Source: Pseudomonas rhodesiae
Lineage (GTDB): Bacteria > Pseudomonadota > Gammaproteobacteria > Pseudomonadales > Pseudomonadaceae
Reading direction: 5' to 3'
DNA: 64,000 nucleotides
Assembly (NCBI RefSeq): GCF_007858255.1
Contig: NZ_VFEU01000003.1
Span: forward strand, 186,001-250,000
Below are positions 31,944 to 46,391 of this stretch, piece after piece (positions within the stretch are counted from its first letter, which is position 1; each line of letters begins with the position of its first letter). The notes under the pieces are model-generated. The model ran no database searches. It had not been told where the DNA came from and saw only the letters and a list, made by a program, of their open reading frames with translations. A program made the position numbers and the translations under genes.

Positions 31944-32891
31944 TTAGAGACCGTAGCTCATCAGGCGCTCATAACGACGAGCCAACAGCGCTTCGTTATC
32001 CATCTTCTTGAGCATCGCCAGTTGCGAGCCCAACTCTGCGCGGATGGTCGCGGCAGCGGCAGCCGGGTCACGATGAGCGCCGCCCAGTGGCTCGGCGATC
32101 ACTTTATCGACGATACCCAGCCCTTTGAGGCGATCGGCGGTGATGCCCATGGCTTCGGCGGCGTCCGGCGCTTTTTCGGCGGTTTTCCACAGGATCGAGG
32201 CGCAACCTTCCGGCGAGATCACCGCGTAGGTCGAATATTGCAGCATGTTCAACTGGTCGCAGACGCCAATCGCCAGTGCACCGCCGGAACCACCCTCACC
32301 AATCACGGTGGCGATGATCGGCGTTTTCAGGCGGGCCATCACGCGCAGGTTCCAGGCGATCGCCTCGCTCTGGTTGCGCTCTTCGGCGTCGATGCCTGGG
32401 TAAGCGCCCGGGGTATCGATAAAGGTCAGGATCGGCATCTTGAAACGCTCGGCCATTTCCATCAGACGGCACGCCTTGCGGTAGCCTTCCGGACGCGGCA
32501 TACCGAAGTTGCGGCGCACCTTCTCGCGAACTTCACGGCCTTTCTGGTGACCGATCACCATCACTGGCTGGTCGTCCAGACGTGCAATACCGCCCACGAT
32601 AGCCGCGTCGTCGGAGAAGTGACGATCACCGTGCAGCTCGTCGAACTCGGTAAAAATGTGCTGGATGTAATCCAGGGTGTAAGGCCGGCGCGGGTGGCGG
32701 GCCAGGCGCGCGATCTGCCAGCTGGTCAGTTTGCCGAAGATGTCTTCGGTGAGCGTGCTGCTCTTGTCTTGCAGGCGGGCGATCTCATCGCCGATATTCA
32801 GCGAATTGTCATTGCCGACCAGGCGCAGCTCTTCGATCTTGGCTTGCAGGTCAGCGATCGGCTGTTCGAAATCAAGAAAATTCGGGTTCAT
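31944..32891 (-). CDS. accA: acetyl-CoA carboxylase carboxyltransferase subunit alpha
   Basis: A 315-residue subunit of the heterotetrameric carboxyltransferase producing malonyl-CoA for fatty-acid synthesis. Family segments: [19 protein letters not shown] at the start, [39 protein letters not shown], and the crotonase-fold oxyanion regions [20 protein letters not shown] and [15 protein letters not shown]. The accD partner is not in the window. It follows dnaE by 140 bp, with a small hairpin (GGCCAGG/CCTGGCC, 32913-32931) just before the gene. Confidence 0.98.
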   Translation of the reverse strand: MNPNFLDFEQPIADLQAKIEELRLVGNDNSLNIGDEIARLQDKSSTLTEDIFGKLTSWQIARLARHPRRPYTLDYIQHIFTEFDELHGDRHFSDDAAIVGGIARLDDQPVMVIGHQKGREVREKVRRNFGMPRPEGYRKACRLMEMAERFKMPILTFIDTPGAYPGIDAEERNQSEAIAWNLRVMARLKTPIIATVIGEGGSGGALAIGVCDQLNMLQYSTYAVISPEGCASILWKTAEKAPDAAEAMGITADRLKGLGIVDKVIAEPLGGAHRDPAAAAATIRAELGSQLAMLKKMDNEALLARRYERLMSYGL

Positions 32892-33031
32892 AAGCGTCCG
32901 TCTTGGGTCGACGGCCAGGGAGTGCCTGGCCAGCCGGTTGTCTATTCGCGCCCTACCTTAAGGGAGAGGCGCGTTTAGGTCGAGATTAAATGTTTTGTCG
33001 ATCACGCTGAATGCCACTACCGGGCCAGCCA

Positions 33032-36553
<3,522 letters not shown>

Positions 36554-36583
36554 AGTGATCCTGTTCTAATACATGGAGACAAC

Positions 36584-36607
36584 AAGGCCCGGATTGTACC
36601 GGGCCTT
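36584..36607 (-). terminator. terminator-like hairpin after rnhB
   Basis: Minus strand AAGGCCCGG and CCGGGCCTT form a 9-bp stem with a 6-nt loop, followed by TTGTTGTC. It lies between rnhB and dnaE. Confidence 0.6.
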
Positions 36608-36629
36608 GGCAAAAACATCAGCCTCGCGA

Positions 36630-37262
36630 CTAAACCTCGCTGAAGCTCTCGCGCAGCTCGTAAGCCTGGCGCACCGGGGCGAAGGAGCGGCGATGAATCG
36701 GCGTCGGGCCGAGGCGTGCGAGAGCTTCCAGATGAACGGGCGTCGGGTAGCCTTTATGCCCACCGATGCCATAACCTGGATAGATCAGTTCAAATGCAGC
36801 CATTTCCCGATCACGACTGACTTTGGCCAGAATCGAGGCCGCGGCAATCGCCGGCACCTTGCTATCACCCTTGACCACCGCTTCCGAAGGCATGCTCAGT
36901 TTCGGGCAACGGTTGCCGTCGATCATCGCCATCTTCGGCGTGATGTGCAGGCCTTCGACCGCACGCTGCATCGCCAGCATTGTGGCGTGGAGAATATTGA
37001 GCGTGTCGATTTCTTCGACTTCGGCCCGGGCGATATGCCAACTCAAGGCTTTTTCACAGATCTCGTCATACAGCTTTTCACGGCGCGCTTCGGTGAGTTT
37101 TTTTGAATCGTTCAGTCCCAGGATCGGTCGATTCGGATCCAGAATGACCGCCGCCGTGACCACCGCACCGCACAGTGGGCCACGTCCTACTTCATCGACG
37201 CCGGCCACCAGTTCATGGGCTTGGGCAACCAGGCTGAAATCCAGGCCCATTTGCGTACTCAT
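36630..37262 (-). CDS. rnhB: ribonuclease HII
   Basis: A 210-residue RNase H type 2 removing RNA from RNA-DNA hybrids and single ribonucleotides from DNA. The catalytic acidic residues begin at Asp23-Glu24 in [14 protein letters not shown]; Asp in MIDGNRCP and the motif [12 protein letters not shown] with [18 protein letters not shown] complete the site. ATG 37262 overlaps the lpxB stop (ATGA), so it is coupled to lipid A synthesis genes, as in E. coli. Confidence 0.97.
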   Translation of the reverse strand: MSTQMGLDFSLVAQAHELVAGVDEVGRGPLCGAVVTAAVILDPNRPILGLNDSKKLTEARREKLYDEICEKALSWHIARAEVEEIDTLNILHATMLAMQRAVEGLHITPKMAMIDGNRCPKLSMPSEAVVKGDSKVPAIAAASILAKVSRDREMAAFELIYPGYGIGGHKGYPTPVHLEALARLGPTPIHRRSFAPVRQAYELRESFSEV

Positions 37263-38398
37263 AAAGCGTCCTGTTGTTTGCCGATCAAGTTCAGCACGGC
37301 GTCGGCCGCCTGGTTCGAGGCATCACGGCGCAACGTGCGGTGAATGGCGTCGAACCCACGGGTCTGTTCTTCGCCGCCGTCGATCAAGGGTAGTAGGGTT
37401 TGCGCCAGGGCGTCCGGTGTCGCATCGTCCTGCAACAACTCCGGCACCAACAGGCGTTGGGCCAACAGGTTGGGCAGGGAGATGTAAGGGCTCTTGACCA
37501 TGCGCTTGAGAATCCAGAAGGTCAGCGGCGCCAAACGATAGGCCACGACCATAGGACGCTTGTACAGCAAGGCCTCCAGCGTGGCAGTACCCGAAGCGAT
37601 CATGACCGCATCGCACGCCGCCAAAGCCAGATGGGACTGGCCATCCAGCAAGGTCAACGGCAGGTCGCGGCCTGGCAGCAGCGCTTCGATCTGCGCACGA
37701 CGTTGCGGGCTGGCACAAGGCAATACAAACCGCACGCCAGGCTTCAGGACCATCAGGCGCTCGGCCGCATCGAAGAAGACGCTGGCCAGACGTCCGACTT
37801 CACCGCCTCGGCTGCCCGGCATCAGCGCCACCAGCGGACCTTCTGGCAAGCCCAGTTCGGCGCGGGCCGCGGCTCGGTCGGCGTGCAGGGGAATGGCGTC
37901 GGCCAGGGTGTGCCCGACAAACCGCACCGGCACGCCCTTCTCTTCGTAGAACTTGGCCTCGAACGGCAACAGGGTCAGCATCAGGTCGCAACCCTCGCGA
38001 ATCTTCAGCACGCGCTTCTGCCGCCAGGCCCACACGGACGGACTGACATAATGCACGGTCTTGATCCCGGCCTGACGCAGCTTGAGTTCGATATTGAGGG
38101 TGAAATCCGGTGCGTCGATGCCGATAAAGACGTCAGGCTTTTCTTCGATCAAGGTCTGGATCAGCAGTTTGCGCCGCGCCAGCAACTCGCGCAGACGACC
38201 CAATACTTCCACCAGCCCCATGACCGACAAGCGCTCCATGGGAAAGTAGGACGCCAGGCCTTCAGCCTGCATCAGCGGGCCGCCAACACCGATAAACTCC
38301 ACCGCCGGATGCTGAGCCTTGAGTGCTCGCATAAGACCTGCGCCCAAAATATCGCCGGAAGCTTCTCCGGCCACCAGCGCTATACGCAGATTGGCCAT
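37259..38398 (-). CDS. lpxB: lipid-A-disaccharide synthase
   Basis: A 379-residue GT19 glycosyltransferase joining UDP-diacylglucosamine to lipid X. Conserved segments: [15 protein letters not shown] at the N-terminus, [46 protein letters not shown] and [20 protein letters not shown]. It is 2 bp after lpxA, and its stop overlaps rnhB. It acts at the inner face of the cytoplasmic membrane. Confidence 0.98.
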   Translation of the reverse strand: MANLRIALVAGEASGDILGAGLMRALKAQHPAVEFIGVGGPLMQAEGLASYFPMERLSVMGLVEVLGRLRELLARRKLLIQTLIEEKPDVFIGIDAPDFTLNIELKLRQAGIKTVHYVSPSVWAWRQKRVLKIREGCDLMLTLLPFEAKFYEEKGVPVRFVGHTLADAIPLHADRAAARAELGLPEGPLVALMPGSRGGEVGRLASVFFDAAERLMVLKPGVRFVLPCASPQRRAQIEALLPGRDLPLTLLDGQSHLALAACDAVMIASGTATLEALLYKRPMVVAYRLAPLTFWILKRMVKSPYISLPNLLAQRLLVPELLQDDATPDALAQTLLPLIDGGEEQTRGFDAIHRTLRRDASNQAADAVLNLIGKQQDAL

Positions 38399-38400
38399 GG

Positions 38401-39177
38401 TCAGCGGGTGATGCCGCGCGTCGACGCCTGGATCGAGTCACGGAACACCGCAACTTCCGGGAACAACGCAGCCGGTTCTGTAAGTTGGGTCAATGCCTGC
38501 TCTACGGTCAGCCCCTGGCGATAAACCACCTTATAGGCGCGGCGCAGAGCATGGATGGCATCATCGCTGAACCCGCGACGACGCATGCCTTCGAAATTCA
38601 TGCTACGCGCTTCGGCCGGGTTGCCGAATACCGTGACATACGCCGGAACGTCCTTGCCGATCGCGGTCCCCATGCCGGAGAAGCTATGGGCGCCGATATG
38701 GCAATACTGATGCACCAGGGTAAAACCGGACAGAATCGCCCAGTCATCAACATGAACATGCCCAGCCAACGCGGTGTTATTGACCAGGATGCAGTGGTTG
38801 CCGATGACGCTGTCATGACCGATATGGGCGTACGCCATAACCAGGTTGTGATCACCCAGGGTGGTTTCGGCGCGATCCTGCACGGTACCGCGATGAATGG
38901 TCACGCCTTCTCGGATGATGTTGTGATCACCGATGACCAAGCGCGTTTCCTCACCCTTGTACTTCATGTCCGGCGTGTCTTCGCCCACCGAGGAGAACTG
39001 GTAGATGCGATTGTGTTTGCCAATGCGGGTCGGACCTTTGAGGATCACATGCGGCCCGATGACAGTCCCCTCGCCGATTTCCACACCTGCGCCGATGATC
39101 GACCAAGGGCCGACCTCAACGTCGGCGGCCAGTACGGCCGACGGATCGATGATTGCGCGAGGGTCAATCAAACTCAT
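38401..39177 (-). CDS. lpxA: acyl-ACP--UDP-N-acetylglucosamine O-acyltransferase
   Basis: A 258-residue left-handed beta-helix trimer performing the first step of lipid A synthesis. Hexapeptide repeats run from [20 protein letters not shown] onward; the catalytic His lies in the region [12 protein letters not shown] / [14 protein letters not shown]. The C-terminal helical domain begins [23 protein letters not shown] 39177 begins [14 protein letters not shown] and overlaps the fabZ stop by 4 bp; the longer frame runs back into fabZ. Confidence 0.98.
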   Translation of the reverse strand: MSLIDPRAIIDPSAVLAADVEVGPWSIIGAGVEIGEGTVIGPHVILKGPTRIGKHNRIYQFSSVGEDTPDMKYKGEETRLVIGDHNIIREGVTIHRGTVQDRAETTLGDHNLVMAYAHIGHDSVIGNHCILVNNTALAGHVHVDDWAILSGFTLVHQYCHIGAHSFSGMGTAIGKDVPAYVTVFGNPAEARSMNFEGMRRRGFSDDAIHALRRAYKVVYRQGLTVEQALTQLTEPAALFPEVAVFRDSIQASTRGITR

Positions 39178-39614
39178 AGTTTGCGTTCCGCACAGATGAT
39201 CTCGGCGGAGCACACCGCCTTGCCATCCACCGAGGCCTGGCACTCGAACTTCCAGATCTGGCGCTTGCAGCTGATGAACTTGGCTTCAAGGACCAACTGG
39301 TCACCTGGAGTGACCGGGTTGCGGAAACGCAGCTTGTCCGAGCCCACGAAATAGTAAAGCGTGCCATCGGCGGGCTTGAGGTCGAGCATTTTGAAACCAA
39401 GGATACCGGCAGCCTGGGCCATAGCTTCGATAATCAACACGCCCGGCATGATCGGGTGTGCGGGAAAGTGACCATTGAAGAACGGTTCGTTGATGCTGAC
39501 ATTCTTGTAGGCGCGAATGCGCTTTTCCTCAACATTGAGGTCCACTACACGATCCACCAGCAGGAACGGGTAACGGTGAGGCAGGTATTCGCGAATCTCG
39601 TTGATGTCCATCAT
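39174..39614 (-). CDS. fabZ: 3-hydroxyacyl-ACP dehydratase FabZ
   Basis: A 146-residue hot-dog-fold dehydratase of fatty-acid elongation. The catalytic pair is His49 in [12 protein letters not shown] and Glu63 in [10 protein letters not shown]. Residues 12-20 (PHRYPFLLV) are the family start motif. ATG 39614 gives the standard length; the frame to 39677 encodes an atypical extension. It competes with lpxA for 3-hydroxyacyl-ACP, and the two genes overlap by 4 bp. Confidence 0.97.
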   Translation of the reverse strand: MMDINEIREYLPHRYPFLLVDRVVDLNVEEKRIRAYKNVSINEPFFNGHFPAHPIMPGVLIIEAMAQAAGILGFKMLDLKPADGTLYYFVGSDKLRFRNPVTPGDQLVLEAKFISCKRQIWKFECQASVDGKAVCSAEIICAERKL

Positions 39615-39725
39615 TTCGGGGGGAAGCCTGTAATAAAGATTGGGGGCGGGCGGACTAAAAGCACGCCCCGCTAGCAAATCAAGGAGGCAGTCTAGCGGCT
39701 GTACACACTTGATATGAAAATGGTA

Positions 39726-40781
39726 TCAGCCTTCTGATGAAGCATTACTGCCAGGGGTCACTTCTCCAACACGCTTTTCCAGCTGTTTGAGACGTCGAGC
39801 CATATCGTCAAGCTGCCGCAAACGCGCCGCACTCTTACGCCACTCGGCCGCAGGTTGCATGGCGGTACCGGAAGAGTAGGCACCCGGCTCGGTAATCGAG
39901 TGAGTCACCATGGTCATACCGGTGATGAAGACGTTGTCGCAGATATCAATATGCCCTACCAGCCCAACACCCCCGGCGAGCATGCAGTGCTTGCCAATTC
40001 GGGTACTGCCGGAAATCCCCACGCATGCGGCCATGGCGGTGTGATCGCCAATCTGCACGTTGTGGGCGATCTGGATCTGGTTGTCGAGCTTCACGCCGTT
40101 ACCGATCACGGTATCGGCCAAGGCCCCGCGATCAACCGCTGTGTTCACGCCGATTTCCACGTCGTCGCCGATCAAAACGCCACCGACCTGGGCAATTTTG
40201 TGCCAGACGCCTTTGGCGTTGGCAAAGCCAAAGCCTTCGCCACCGATCACGGCGCCCGACTGGATAACCACACGCTGACCGATCCGCACATCGTGGTACA
40301 AAGTCACGCGCGGCGCGAGCCAGCCATCAGCACCGATCTCGCAACGCGCGCCGATAAAGCAATGAGCACCCACCGTAACGCCCGCGGCAATGCGCGCGCC
40401 ACTCTCGATCACCGCAAACGCACCAATGCTGGCTGCAGGGTCAACCTGGGCGTCATCGGCGATCATCGCTGACGGGTGAATGCCGCCGGCTGCCTTGGGT
40501 TTCGGATCGAACAGGTGCGAAACCTTGGCATACGCCAGGTACGGGTCGCCCACCACCAACGCATCCCCGGTAAAACCTTCGGCGTCAGCGGCTTTGAGCA
40601 ACACGGCTGCGGCACGACTGTCGACAAGGTATTTACGGTACTGAGGGTTTGCGAGGAAGCTCAACTGAGCTGGGCCAGCCTCCTGCAAGGTGGCTAGCCC
40701 AGTGATTTCCTTCTCCGGGGAGCCACGCAAGGTGGCTCCCAGGAACTCGGCCAACTCGCCGAGTTTGATAGTCGCGGTCAT
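39726..40781 (-). CDS. lpxD: UDP-3-O-(3-hydroxyacyl)glucosamine N-acyltransferase
   Basis: A 351-residue trimeric acyltransferase adding the N-linked hydroxyacyl chain in lipid A synthesis. The N-terminal uridine-binding domain covers about 1-100 ([20 protein letters not shown]). The left-handed beta-helix follows, with [20 protein letters not shown] and the catalytic His in [22 protein letters not shown]-terminal coiled helix ends the protein ([20 protein letters not shown]). It starts 3 bp after skp, and a 111-bp gap separates it from fabZ. Confidence 0.98.
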   Translation of the reverse strand: MTATIKLGELAEFLGATLRGSPEKEITGLATLQEAGPAQLSFLANPQYRKYLVDSRAAAVLLKAADAEGFTGDALVVGDPYLAYAKVSHLFDPKPKAAGGIHPSAMIADDAQVDPAASIGAFAVIESGARIAAGVTVGAHCFIGARCEIGADGWLAPRVTLYHDVRIGQRVVIQSGAVIGGEGFGFANAKGVWHKIAQVGGVLIGDDVEIGVNTAVDRGALADTVIGNGVKLDNQIQIAHNVQIGDHTAMAACVGISGSTRIGKHCMLAGGVGLVGHIDICDNVFITGMTMVTHSITEPGAYSSGTAMQPAAEWRKSAARLRQLDDMARRLKQLEKRVGEVTPGSNASSEG

Positions 40782-40784
40782 GGC

Positions 40785-41288
40785 TTACTTCAGTTGGTTC
40801 ATGCGCTCGATCACCTGACGGGTGATGTCGTATTGAGGCTTGACGTCGATCACAGCGCCACGCTCGAACACCAGGTCAAAGGCACCTTTCTTGATGACTT
40901 CTTCCACGGCGCTGTCGAGCTTAGGCTTGAGCTGCTTGAGCATTTCGCGGTCGGCAACAGCCTTGGCTTCGTTCAGCTCCTTGGATTGGAACTGGTAGTC
41001 ACGGGCCTTTTGCTTGAATTCCAACTCCAGACGCTCACGCTCGCCTTGCTGCATCTTGTCGCCACCAGCCACCAGACGGTCCTGGATGCCCTTGGCACTG
41101 CTTTCCAGGGTCTTGAGCTTGGTCAGTTGCGGACCGAATTTCTTTTCAGCGTCCACGGCGTATTTTTTGGCCGCGTCGGACTCCAGCAGCGCCATCTGAT
41201 AGTTCAGGACGGCGATTTTCATTTCGGCGAAGGCCGGGGTCGCTACCAGCACGGTTGCCAGCAGAACCAATTGAGTCAACTTACGCAC
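40785..41288 (-). CDS. skp: OmpH/Skp periplasmic chaperone
   Basis: A 167-residue chaperone that escorts outer-membrane proteins to BamA. A Sec signal of about 21 residues (MRKLTQLVLLATVLVATPAF) ends in AFA. The mature part is a long charged coiled-coil hairpin (KKYAVDAEKKFGPQLTKLKT onward) forming the trimer tentacles, with an end segment FDLVFERGAVIDVKPQYDIT. The start codon is GTG at 41288 with GGAG 7 bp upstream; no ATG is available nearby. It lies between bamA and lpxD. Confidence 0.96.
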   Translation of the reverse strand: MRKLTQLVLLATVLVATPAFAEMKIAVLNYQMALLESDAAKKYAVDAEKKFGPQLTKLKTLESSAKGIQDRLVAGGDKMQQGERERLELEFKQKARDYQFQSKELNEAKAVADREMLKQLKPKLDSAVEEVIKKGAFDLVFERGAVIDVKPQYDITRQVIERMNQLK

Positions 41289-41333
41289 GATGTACTCCTA
41301 CAGAATCCGTTGTCGTTATCTTAGGTCAGACGC

Positions 41334-43721
41334 TTAGAACGTCTGGCCGAGGGAGAATTGGAAAATCTGGGTTTCAGCGTTATCCGGTTTCTTGATCGGC
41401 ATGGCCAGAGCAAAGCTCAACGGGCCCAGCGCGGTCACCCACGTCACACCCACACCCACGGAGCTTGCCATGTTGCTCAGGCTCACGTCGTTACACTGGG
41501 TGTTGGACTTCACGCCACTCGGGTTGGTGATCTGCTCGCACTTGGAGTCGAACACGTTACCCACGTCCCAGAATACGGATGTGCGCAGGGAACGCTGATC
41601 TTTCACGAACGGCAGCGGGAACAGAATTTCGGCACCACCTTGGATCAACACGTTACCACCGAATGGCAGCGGGTCGTTGTCCGAGTCGGCCGTGGTGCCC
41701 TGGTTACCGGTCACACCTACACCACGACTCGGCGTACCGCGCGGGCCAAGAGTACTGTCCTTGAAGCCGCGCACCGAGTTAAAACCACCTGCGTAGTAGT
41801 TTTCATAGAACGGCAGACCATTGGTCGAACCATAACCATCGCCGTAGCCCAGCTCAGTGTGCAGGCGCATGGTGTAGTTATCACTCAACGGCTGGAACAG
41901 TTGGCCACGGTAATCGAGTTTGAAGAACGACAGGTCGCTGCCAGGCGTGGTGGCCTCCAGGGTCAGGCTCTGGGAATGACCACGGGTTGCCAATACGCCC
42001 TTGTTCAGAGTCGACTCGGACCAGCCGGCAGACGCCTTGAAGTTCAGGAACTTGTCACCTTCACGACGGGTGAAGTCGAAGATCTCATCCACGGTGTAGA
42101 CACCGGTCTTGATCTCATCCTGCTGCGCAGTCAGGCCGAAGGTCAGGCGCGAGGTTTCGCTGATCGGATAGCCGATGTTCACGCCAGCACCCAGGCTGTC
42201 GATCGCATAGCTAGCTACGTCTACGTCGAGATCTTTGTAGTCGGTGGTGCGGTAGAAGGCGTTGTAGCCCAGGCTCACACCGTCGGCGGTCCAGTAGGGG
42301 TCGACATAACCGAAGTTATAACGGCTCTGGTATTCGCTACGGGTCAGGCCGATGGAAACCTTGTTACCGGTACCGAGGAAGTTGTTCTGGGTGATCGAGC
42401 CACCGAGGATCAGACCGGCACTCTGCGCGAAACCGACGCTGGCGGTGATCGAGCCCGACGCTTGCTCTTCAACGGCGTAGTTCACGTCAACCTGGTCATC
42501 CACACCTGGCACTGCCGGTGTTTCGACGTTTACTTCCTTGAAGAAACCCAGGCGCTCAAGACGGGTCTTGGACTGGTCGATGAGATAAGTCGACGCCCAG
42601 CCACCTTCCATCTGACGCATTTCACGACGCAGCACTTCGTCGGCAGACTTGGTGTTGCCACGGAAGTTGATGCGGTTGACGTAAGCACGCTTGCCAGGAT
42701 CCACCACGAAGGTGATGTCGACGGTGTGATCTTCGTCATGGGGCGTCGGAACGCCGTTGACGTTGGCGAAGGTATAGCCTTCGTTACCGAGACGACGCGT
42801 GATCAGTTCGGACGTGGTGGTCATCAGCTTGCGCGAGAACACCTGGTCTTTCTGCACCAGCAACAGGGCCTTGACCTGGTCTTCAGGCACTTTCAAGTCA
42901 CCGCTGAGCTTCACGTCACGAACCTTGTACTTCTCGCCTTCGTTGACGTTGACAGTGATATAGACGTGTTTCTTGTCCGGCGTGATGGACACCTGGGTCG
43001 AAGCAATATCCATGTTGATATAGCCGCGGTCCAGGTAGTAGGAGCGCAGACGCTCCAGGTCACCGGAGAGCTTTTCGCGAGCGTACTTGTCATCGTTCTT
43101 GAAGAACGACAACCAGTTGGTGGTCTTGAGTTCGAACAGGTCAACCAGGTCTTCATCAGCGAACTTGGTGTTGCCCACCACGTTGATGTGCTGAATGGCC
43201 GCCACGGTGCCTTCGTTGATGTTGACCTTGAGGCCTACACGGTTACGCGGCTGCGGAATCACTTCCGTTTCCACGGTCGCCGAGTAACGGCCCTGGGCCA
43301 CGTACTGGCGTTGCAGCTCGTTACGTACACCTTCGAGGGTAGCGCGCTGAAAGATTTCACCTTCGGCCAGGCCGGATTGCTTGAGGCCTTTCATCAGGTC
43401 TTCAGTGGAGATCGCTTTGTTGCCCTCGATCTCGATACTGGCGACGGAAGGTCGCTCAACGACGTTGATGACCAGGACGTTGCCTTCTCGACCCAGTTGG
43501 ATGTCTTGAAAGAACCCGGTTTTGAACAGCGCACGAGTGGATTCCACCAGGCGACGATCATCAGCCTGTTCCCCGACGTTCAACGGCAAGGCACCAAAGA
43601 CGCTACCCGCGGAAACCCGCTGGAGGCCGTTGACGCGAATATCGGAGATGGTGAAGGACTCGGCGTGAACTTCGGCGATCATCAATACGGTGAGAACCGC
43701 AGTTAGCAGCAGACGTTTCAT
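41334..43721 (-). CDS. bamA: outer membrane protein assembly factor BamA
   Basis: A 795-residue Omp85 protein inserting beta-barrels into the outer membrane. Signal MKRLLLTAVLTVLMIAEVHA, five POTRA domains (about 22-420, starting FTISDIRVNGLQRVSAGSVF) and a 16-strand barrel ending in Phe (FSLGQTF). The lid motif is visible as GGFNSVRGF. AAAGGA is the ribosome site for ATG 43721. It follows rseP through a terminator-like hairpin and precedes skp by 45 bp. Confidence 0.98.
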   Translation of the reverse strand: MKRLLLTAVLTVLMIAEVHAESFTISDIRVNGLQRVSAGSVFGALPLNVGEQADDRRLVESTRALFKTGFFQDIQLGREGNVLVINVVERPSVASIEIEGNKAISTEDLMKGLKQSGLAEGEIFQRATLEGVRNELQRQYVAQGRYSATVETEVIPQPRNRVGLKVNINEGTVAAIQHINVVGNTKFADEDLVDLFELKTTNWLSFFKNDDKYAREKLSGDLERLRSYYLDRGYINMDIASTQVSITPDKKHVYITVNVNEGEKYKVRDVKLSGDLKVPEDQVKALLLVQKDQVFSRKLMTTTSELITRRLGNEGYTFANVNGVPTPHDEDHTVDITFVVDPGKRAYVNRINFRGNTKSADEVLRREMRQMEGGWASTYLIDQSKTRLERLGFFKEVNVETPAVPGVDDQVDVNYAVEEQASGSITASVGFAQSAGLILGGSITQNNFLGTGNKVSIGLTRSEYQSRYNFGYVDPYWTADGVSLGYNAFYRTTDYKDLDVDVASYAIDSLGAGVNIGYPISETSRLTFGLTAQQDEIKTGVYTVDEIFDFTRREGDKFLNFKASAGWSESTLNKGVLATRGHSQSLTLEATTPGSDLSFFKLDYRGQLFQPLSDNYTMRLHTELGYGDGYGSTNGLPFYENYYAGGFNSVRGFKDSTLGPRGTPSRGVGVTGNQGTTADSDNDPLPFGGNVLIQGGAEILFPLPFVKDQRSLRTSVFWDVGNVFDSKCEQITNPSGVKSNTQCNDVSLSNMASSVGVGVTWVTALGPLSFALAMPIKKPDNAETQIFQFSLGQTF

Positions 43722-43750
43722 GAAGTCCTTTCTTATTCCAACTGGCAATA

Positions 43751-43775
43751 AACAAACTGCCGCAAAATGCGGCAG
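43751..43775 (-). terminator. intrinsic terminator-like hairpin between rseP and bamA
   Basis: Minus strand CTGCCGCA-TTT-TGCGGCAG forms a perfect 8-bp stem followed by TTTGTTTATT. It may attenuate upstream transcription and leave bamA with its own promoter. Confidence 0.75.
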
Positions 43776-43795
43776 ATTCGCAATTCAGCGAAGCG

Positions 43796-45148
43796 TTACA
43801 GACGACCCAGATCGTTGACCAGGGCTAACAACATCACCCCAACCACCAAACTGATACCAATCTGTATCCCCCAACCCTGCACACGATCCGACAAGGGGCG
43901 ACCACGCACCCACTCGACCAGATAAAACAGCAGATGCCCCCCATCCAATACAGGAATGGGCAGCAAATTCAGAACACCCAGGCTAATACTGAGGTAAGCC
44001 AGGAAATTCAGGAAATCCGCAACACCCGACTGGGCAGAAGCGCCCGCCACTTTAGCAATGGTTATCGGCCCACTCAAGTTTTTTACCGAGAGCTCGCCGA
44101 ACAACATTTTCTTGAGGGATTCGAGCGTCAGCACACTCATGGTCCAAGTGCGTTTGGCACCCTCGCCGATTGCCGCCAACGGCCCGTAGCTGACCTCCCG
44201 CATCATCGAAGGCGGCCACTCGGGACTCTTGACCCCTGCACCCAGGTAACCCCCGGCCGCCTTGGCTTCCCCGCGTGCCGCCAACGTCACCGGGACGTCG
44301 ATTTGAGCATTATCGCGTTCAACTTTCAGCACAATTTTGGTATCAGGGCGAACACGCACCAGATCGACCACCTGCTGCCAGTCATTAAGCGCCTGCCCAT
44401 CGAGCGCCAAAAGGCGGTCGCCGGTTTTCAGACCTGCGGCCTGGGCCGGACCTTTAGGGTCCAGCTCCGCAAGCACTGGCGGTAGCACCGGCCGCCATGG
44501 ACGAATCCCCAGGGATTTGATCGGATCGGGCTCATCAGCCCCCTTTAGCCAGTGATCCAACGCCAATGCACGGGAGGTTTCGGCAGAGGAGTCCTGCTCA
44601 CGCACTACGAAGCTGACGGTGCCGCTTTCACCCAGGCGACGCACCAGTTGGAGATTGACCGCGCCCCAGCCCGTAGTGGGTTCGCCATCAATGGAAACGA
44701 TTTCCTGCCCGGCGACCAAGCCCGCTTTGGCTGCAATGCTGTCCGCCTCGACCGCACCGATCACCGGACGGATCTGCTGGCTGCCCAGCATGGCCAACAC
44801 CCAGAAAAACAGCATGGCCAACAGGAAGTTAGCGATCGGGCCGGCCGCCACAATAGCAATACGCTGACGAACGGTTTTGCGATTGAAGGATTGGTCCAAC
44901 TGGTCGGCCGGCACTTCGCCTTCGCGCTCATCGAGCATCTTGACGTAGCCACCCAACGGAATGGCCGCGACCACGAACTCAGTGCCATGGCGATCATGCC
45001 AGCGCACCAGCGGCATGCCGAAACCGACGGAAAAGCGCAGTACCTTGACGCCGCAACGACGCGCCACCCAGAAGTGGCCGAATTCGTGGAAGGTAACCAG
45101 CACACCCAGAGCAACCAGGGTGCCGACAATCATATAAAGCGCACTCAT
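43796..45148 (-). CDS. rseP: site-2 metalloprotease RseP (MucP)
   Basis: A 450-residue inner-membrane zinc protease. The HEFGH motif (residues 21-25) is in the first membrane segment, and the distal Asp in NLLPIPVLDGGHL. Two PDZ domains occupy the periplasmic middle (around GAVEADSIAAKAGLVAGQE and LAELDPKGPAQAAGLKTGDR). It cleaves the anti-sigma factor after a first cut, releasing the extracytoplasmic sigma factor (MucA/AlgU in Pseudomonas). Its position between dxr and bamA is conserved. Confidence 0.97.
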   Translation of the reverse strand: MSALYMIVGTLVALGVLVTFHEFGHFWVARRCGVKVLRFSVGFGMPLVRWHDRHGTEFVVAAIPLGGYVKMLDEREGEVPADQLDQSFNRKTVRQRIAIVAAGPIANFLLAMLFFWVLAMLGSQQIRPVIGAVEADSIAAKAGLVAGQEIVSIDGEPTTGWGAVNLQLVRRLGESGTVSFVVREQDSSAETSRALALDHWLKGADEPDPIKSLGIRPWRPVLPPVLAELDPKGPAQAAGLKTGDRLLALDGQALNDWQQVVDLVRVRPDTKIVLKVERDNAQIDVPVTLAARGEAKAAGGYLGAGVKSPEWPPSMMREVSYGPLAAIGEGAKRTWTMSVLTLESLKKMLFGELSVKNLSGPITIAKVAGASAQSGVADFLNFLAYLSISLGVLNLLPIPVLDGGHLLFYLVEWVRGRPLSDRVQGWGIQIGISLVVGVMLLALVNDLGRL

Positions 45149-45200
45149 CTAATTTCTCCGCATTCCAATCCAGGGCCAGAAGGCTCAACGCGCCGACAGA

Positions 45201-46391
45201 CTATTTCGCGTTGCGGCTCAGCCAGTGTTGCGCAAGGACGCGCGCCTTGGTATCCGCTTCGAACACCGCCCCCAGATCGTTGACCGCCACGACGGGCTCC
45301 AGACCCAGCACGTCCTCGATGATACTCGCGATCTGCGGGAAGCGGATGCGCCGTTCGAGAAACGCTGCCACGGCCACTTCGTTGGCCGCATTGAGCATCG
45401 CCGGCGCACTGTTACCCGCCTCGGCCGCTTGCCGCGCCAGGCGCAGACAAGGAAAACGCTGCTCGTCCGGCGCTTCGAAATCCAGGCGAGCCACTGCAAA
45501 CAGGTCCAGTGGGGCCACGCCGGAATCGATGCGCTCCGGCCACGCCAAGGCATTGGCAATCGGCGTGCGCATATCGGGGTTGCCCAATTGGGCCAATACC
45601 GAACCGTCCACGTAATCGACGAGGGAATGAATCACACTTTGCGGGTGAATCACCACCTCGACTTGATCGGGGCGCGCATCGAACAGCCAGCATGCCTCGA
45701 TCAGCTCCAGGCCTTTGTTCATCATGCTGGCTGAATCCACGGAGATCTTGCGCCCCATCGACCAGTTCGGATGAGCGCACGCCTGGTCGGGAGATACATG
45801 CTCCAACTCAACCAGCGGTGTTTGACGGAACGGACCGCCAGAGGCAGTGAGTAGAATCCGCCGCACGCCGACCTGACTCAAACCTCGCGCAAAATCACCT
45901 GGCATACACTGGAAAATAGCGTTGTGTTCACTGTCGAGGGGCAGCAGCACCGCACCGCTCTTGCGCACCGCCTGCATAAAAAGCGCACCGGACATTACCA
46001 GCGCCTCTTTATTTGCCAGCAGGATTTTCTTGCCTGCATCCACCGCCGCGAGGGTCGGTCGCAGGCCCGCCGCACCGACGATAGCCGCAACCACCGTATC
46101 GACCTCGGCATCCGCCGAAACCTGGCACAGCCCCTCCTCCCCCACCAACACTTGAGTGGCGAGCCCGGCCGCGCGCAGATCATCCTGCAAACCACGCGCC
46201 GCGATGGGCTCAGGCACCACGGCGTAACGCGGTGCATGGCGTACGCACAACGCCAGCAACTCGCTGAGCCGCGTAAAACCTGTAAGCGCGAAGACCTGGT
46301 AACGATTTGGGTGGCGCGCGATGACATCCAGGGCGCTCAACCCCACCGAGCCGGTCGCCCCCAGCACGGTGACCTGCTGCAGACGGCTCAC
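45201..46391 (-). CDS. dxr: 1-deoxy-D-xylulose-5-phosphate reductoisomerase
   Basis: A 396-residue NADPH enzyme forming methylerythritol phosphate, committing step of the MEP pathway. The nucleotide motif is [20 protein letters not shown], the metal/substrate residues are in [21 protein letters not shown] and [23 protein letters not shown] 46391 is chosen: it overlaps the cdsA stop as GTGA and gives the normal length; ATG 46406 would extend it by 5 residues. Confidence 0.97.
   Translation of the reverse strand: MSRLQQVTVLGATGSVGLSALDVIARHPNRYQVFALTGFTRLSELLALCVRHAPRYAVVPEPIAARGLQDDLRAAGLATQVLVGEEGLCQVSADAEVDTVVAAIVGAAGLRPTLAAVDAGKKILLANKEALVMSGALFMQAVRKSGAVLLPLDSEHNAIFQCMPGDFARGLSQVGVRRILLTASGGPFRQTPLVELEHVSPDQACAHPNWSMGRKISVDSASMMNKGLELIEACWLFDARPDQVEVVIHPQSVIHSLVDYVDGSVLAQLGNPDMRTPIANALAWPERIDSGVAPLDLFAVARLDFEAPDEQRFPCLRLARQAAEAGNSAPAMLNAANEVAVAAFLERRIRFPQIASIIEDVLGLEPVVAVNDLGAVFEADTKARVLAQHWLSRNAK

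Noticed and set aside
41358..43706. 782-codon open frame opposite bamA on the plus strand
   Set aside because: A GC-rich antisense shadow: low-complexity Val/His/Asp-rich translation, no ribosome site, and full overlap with the unmistakable bamA.
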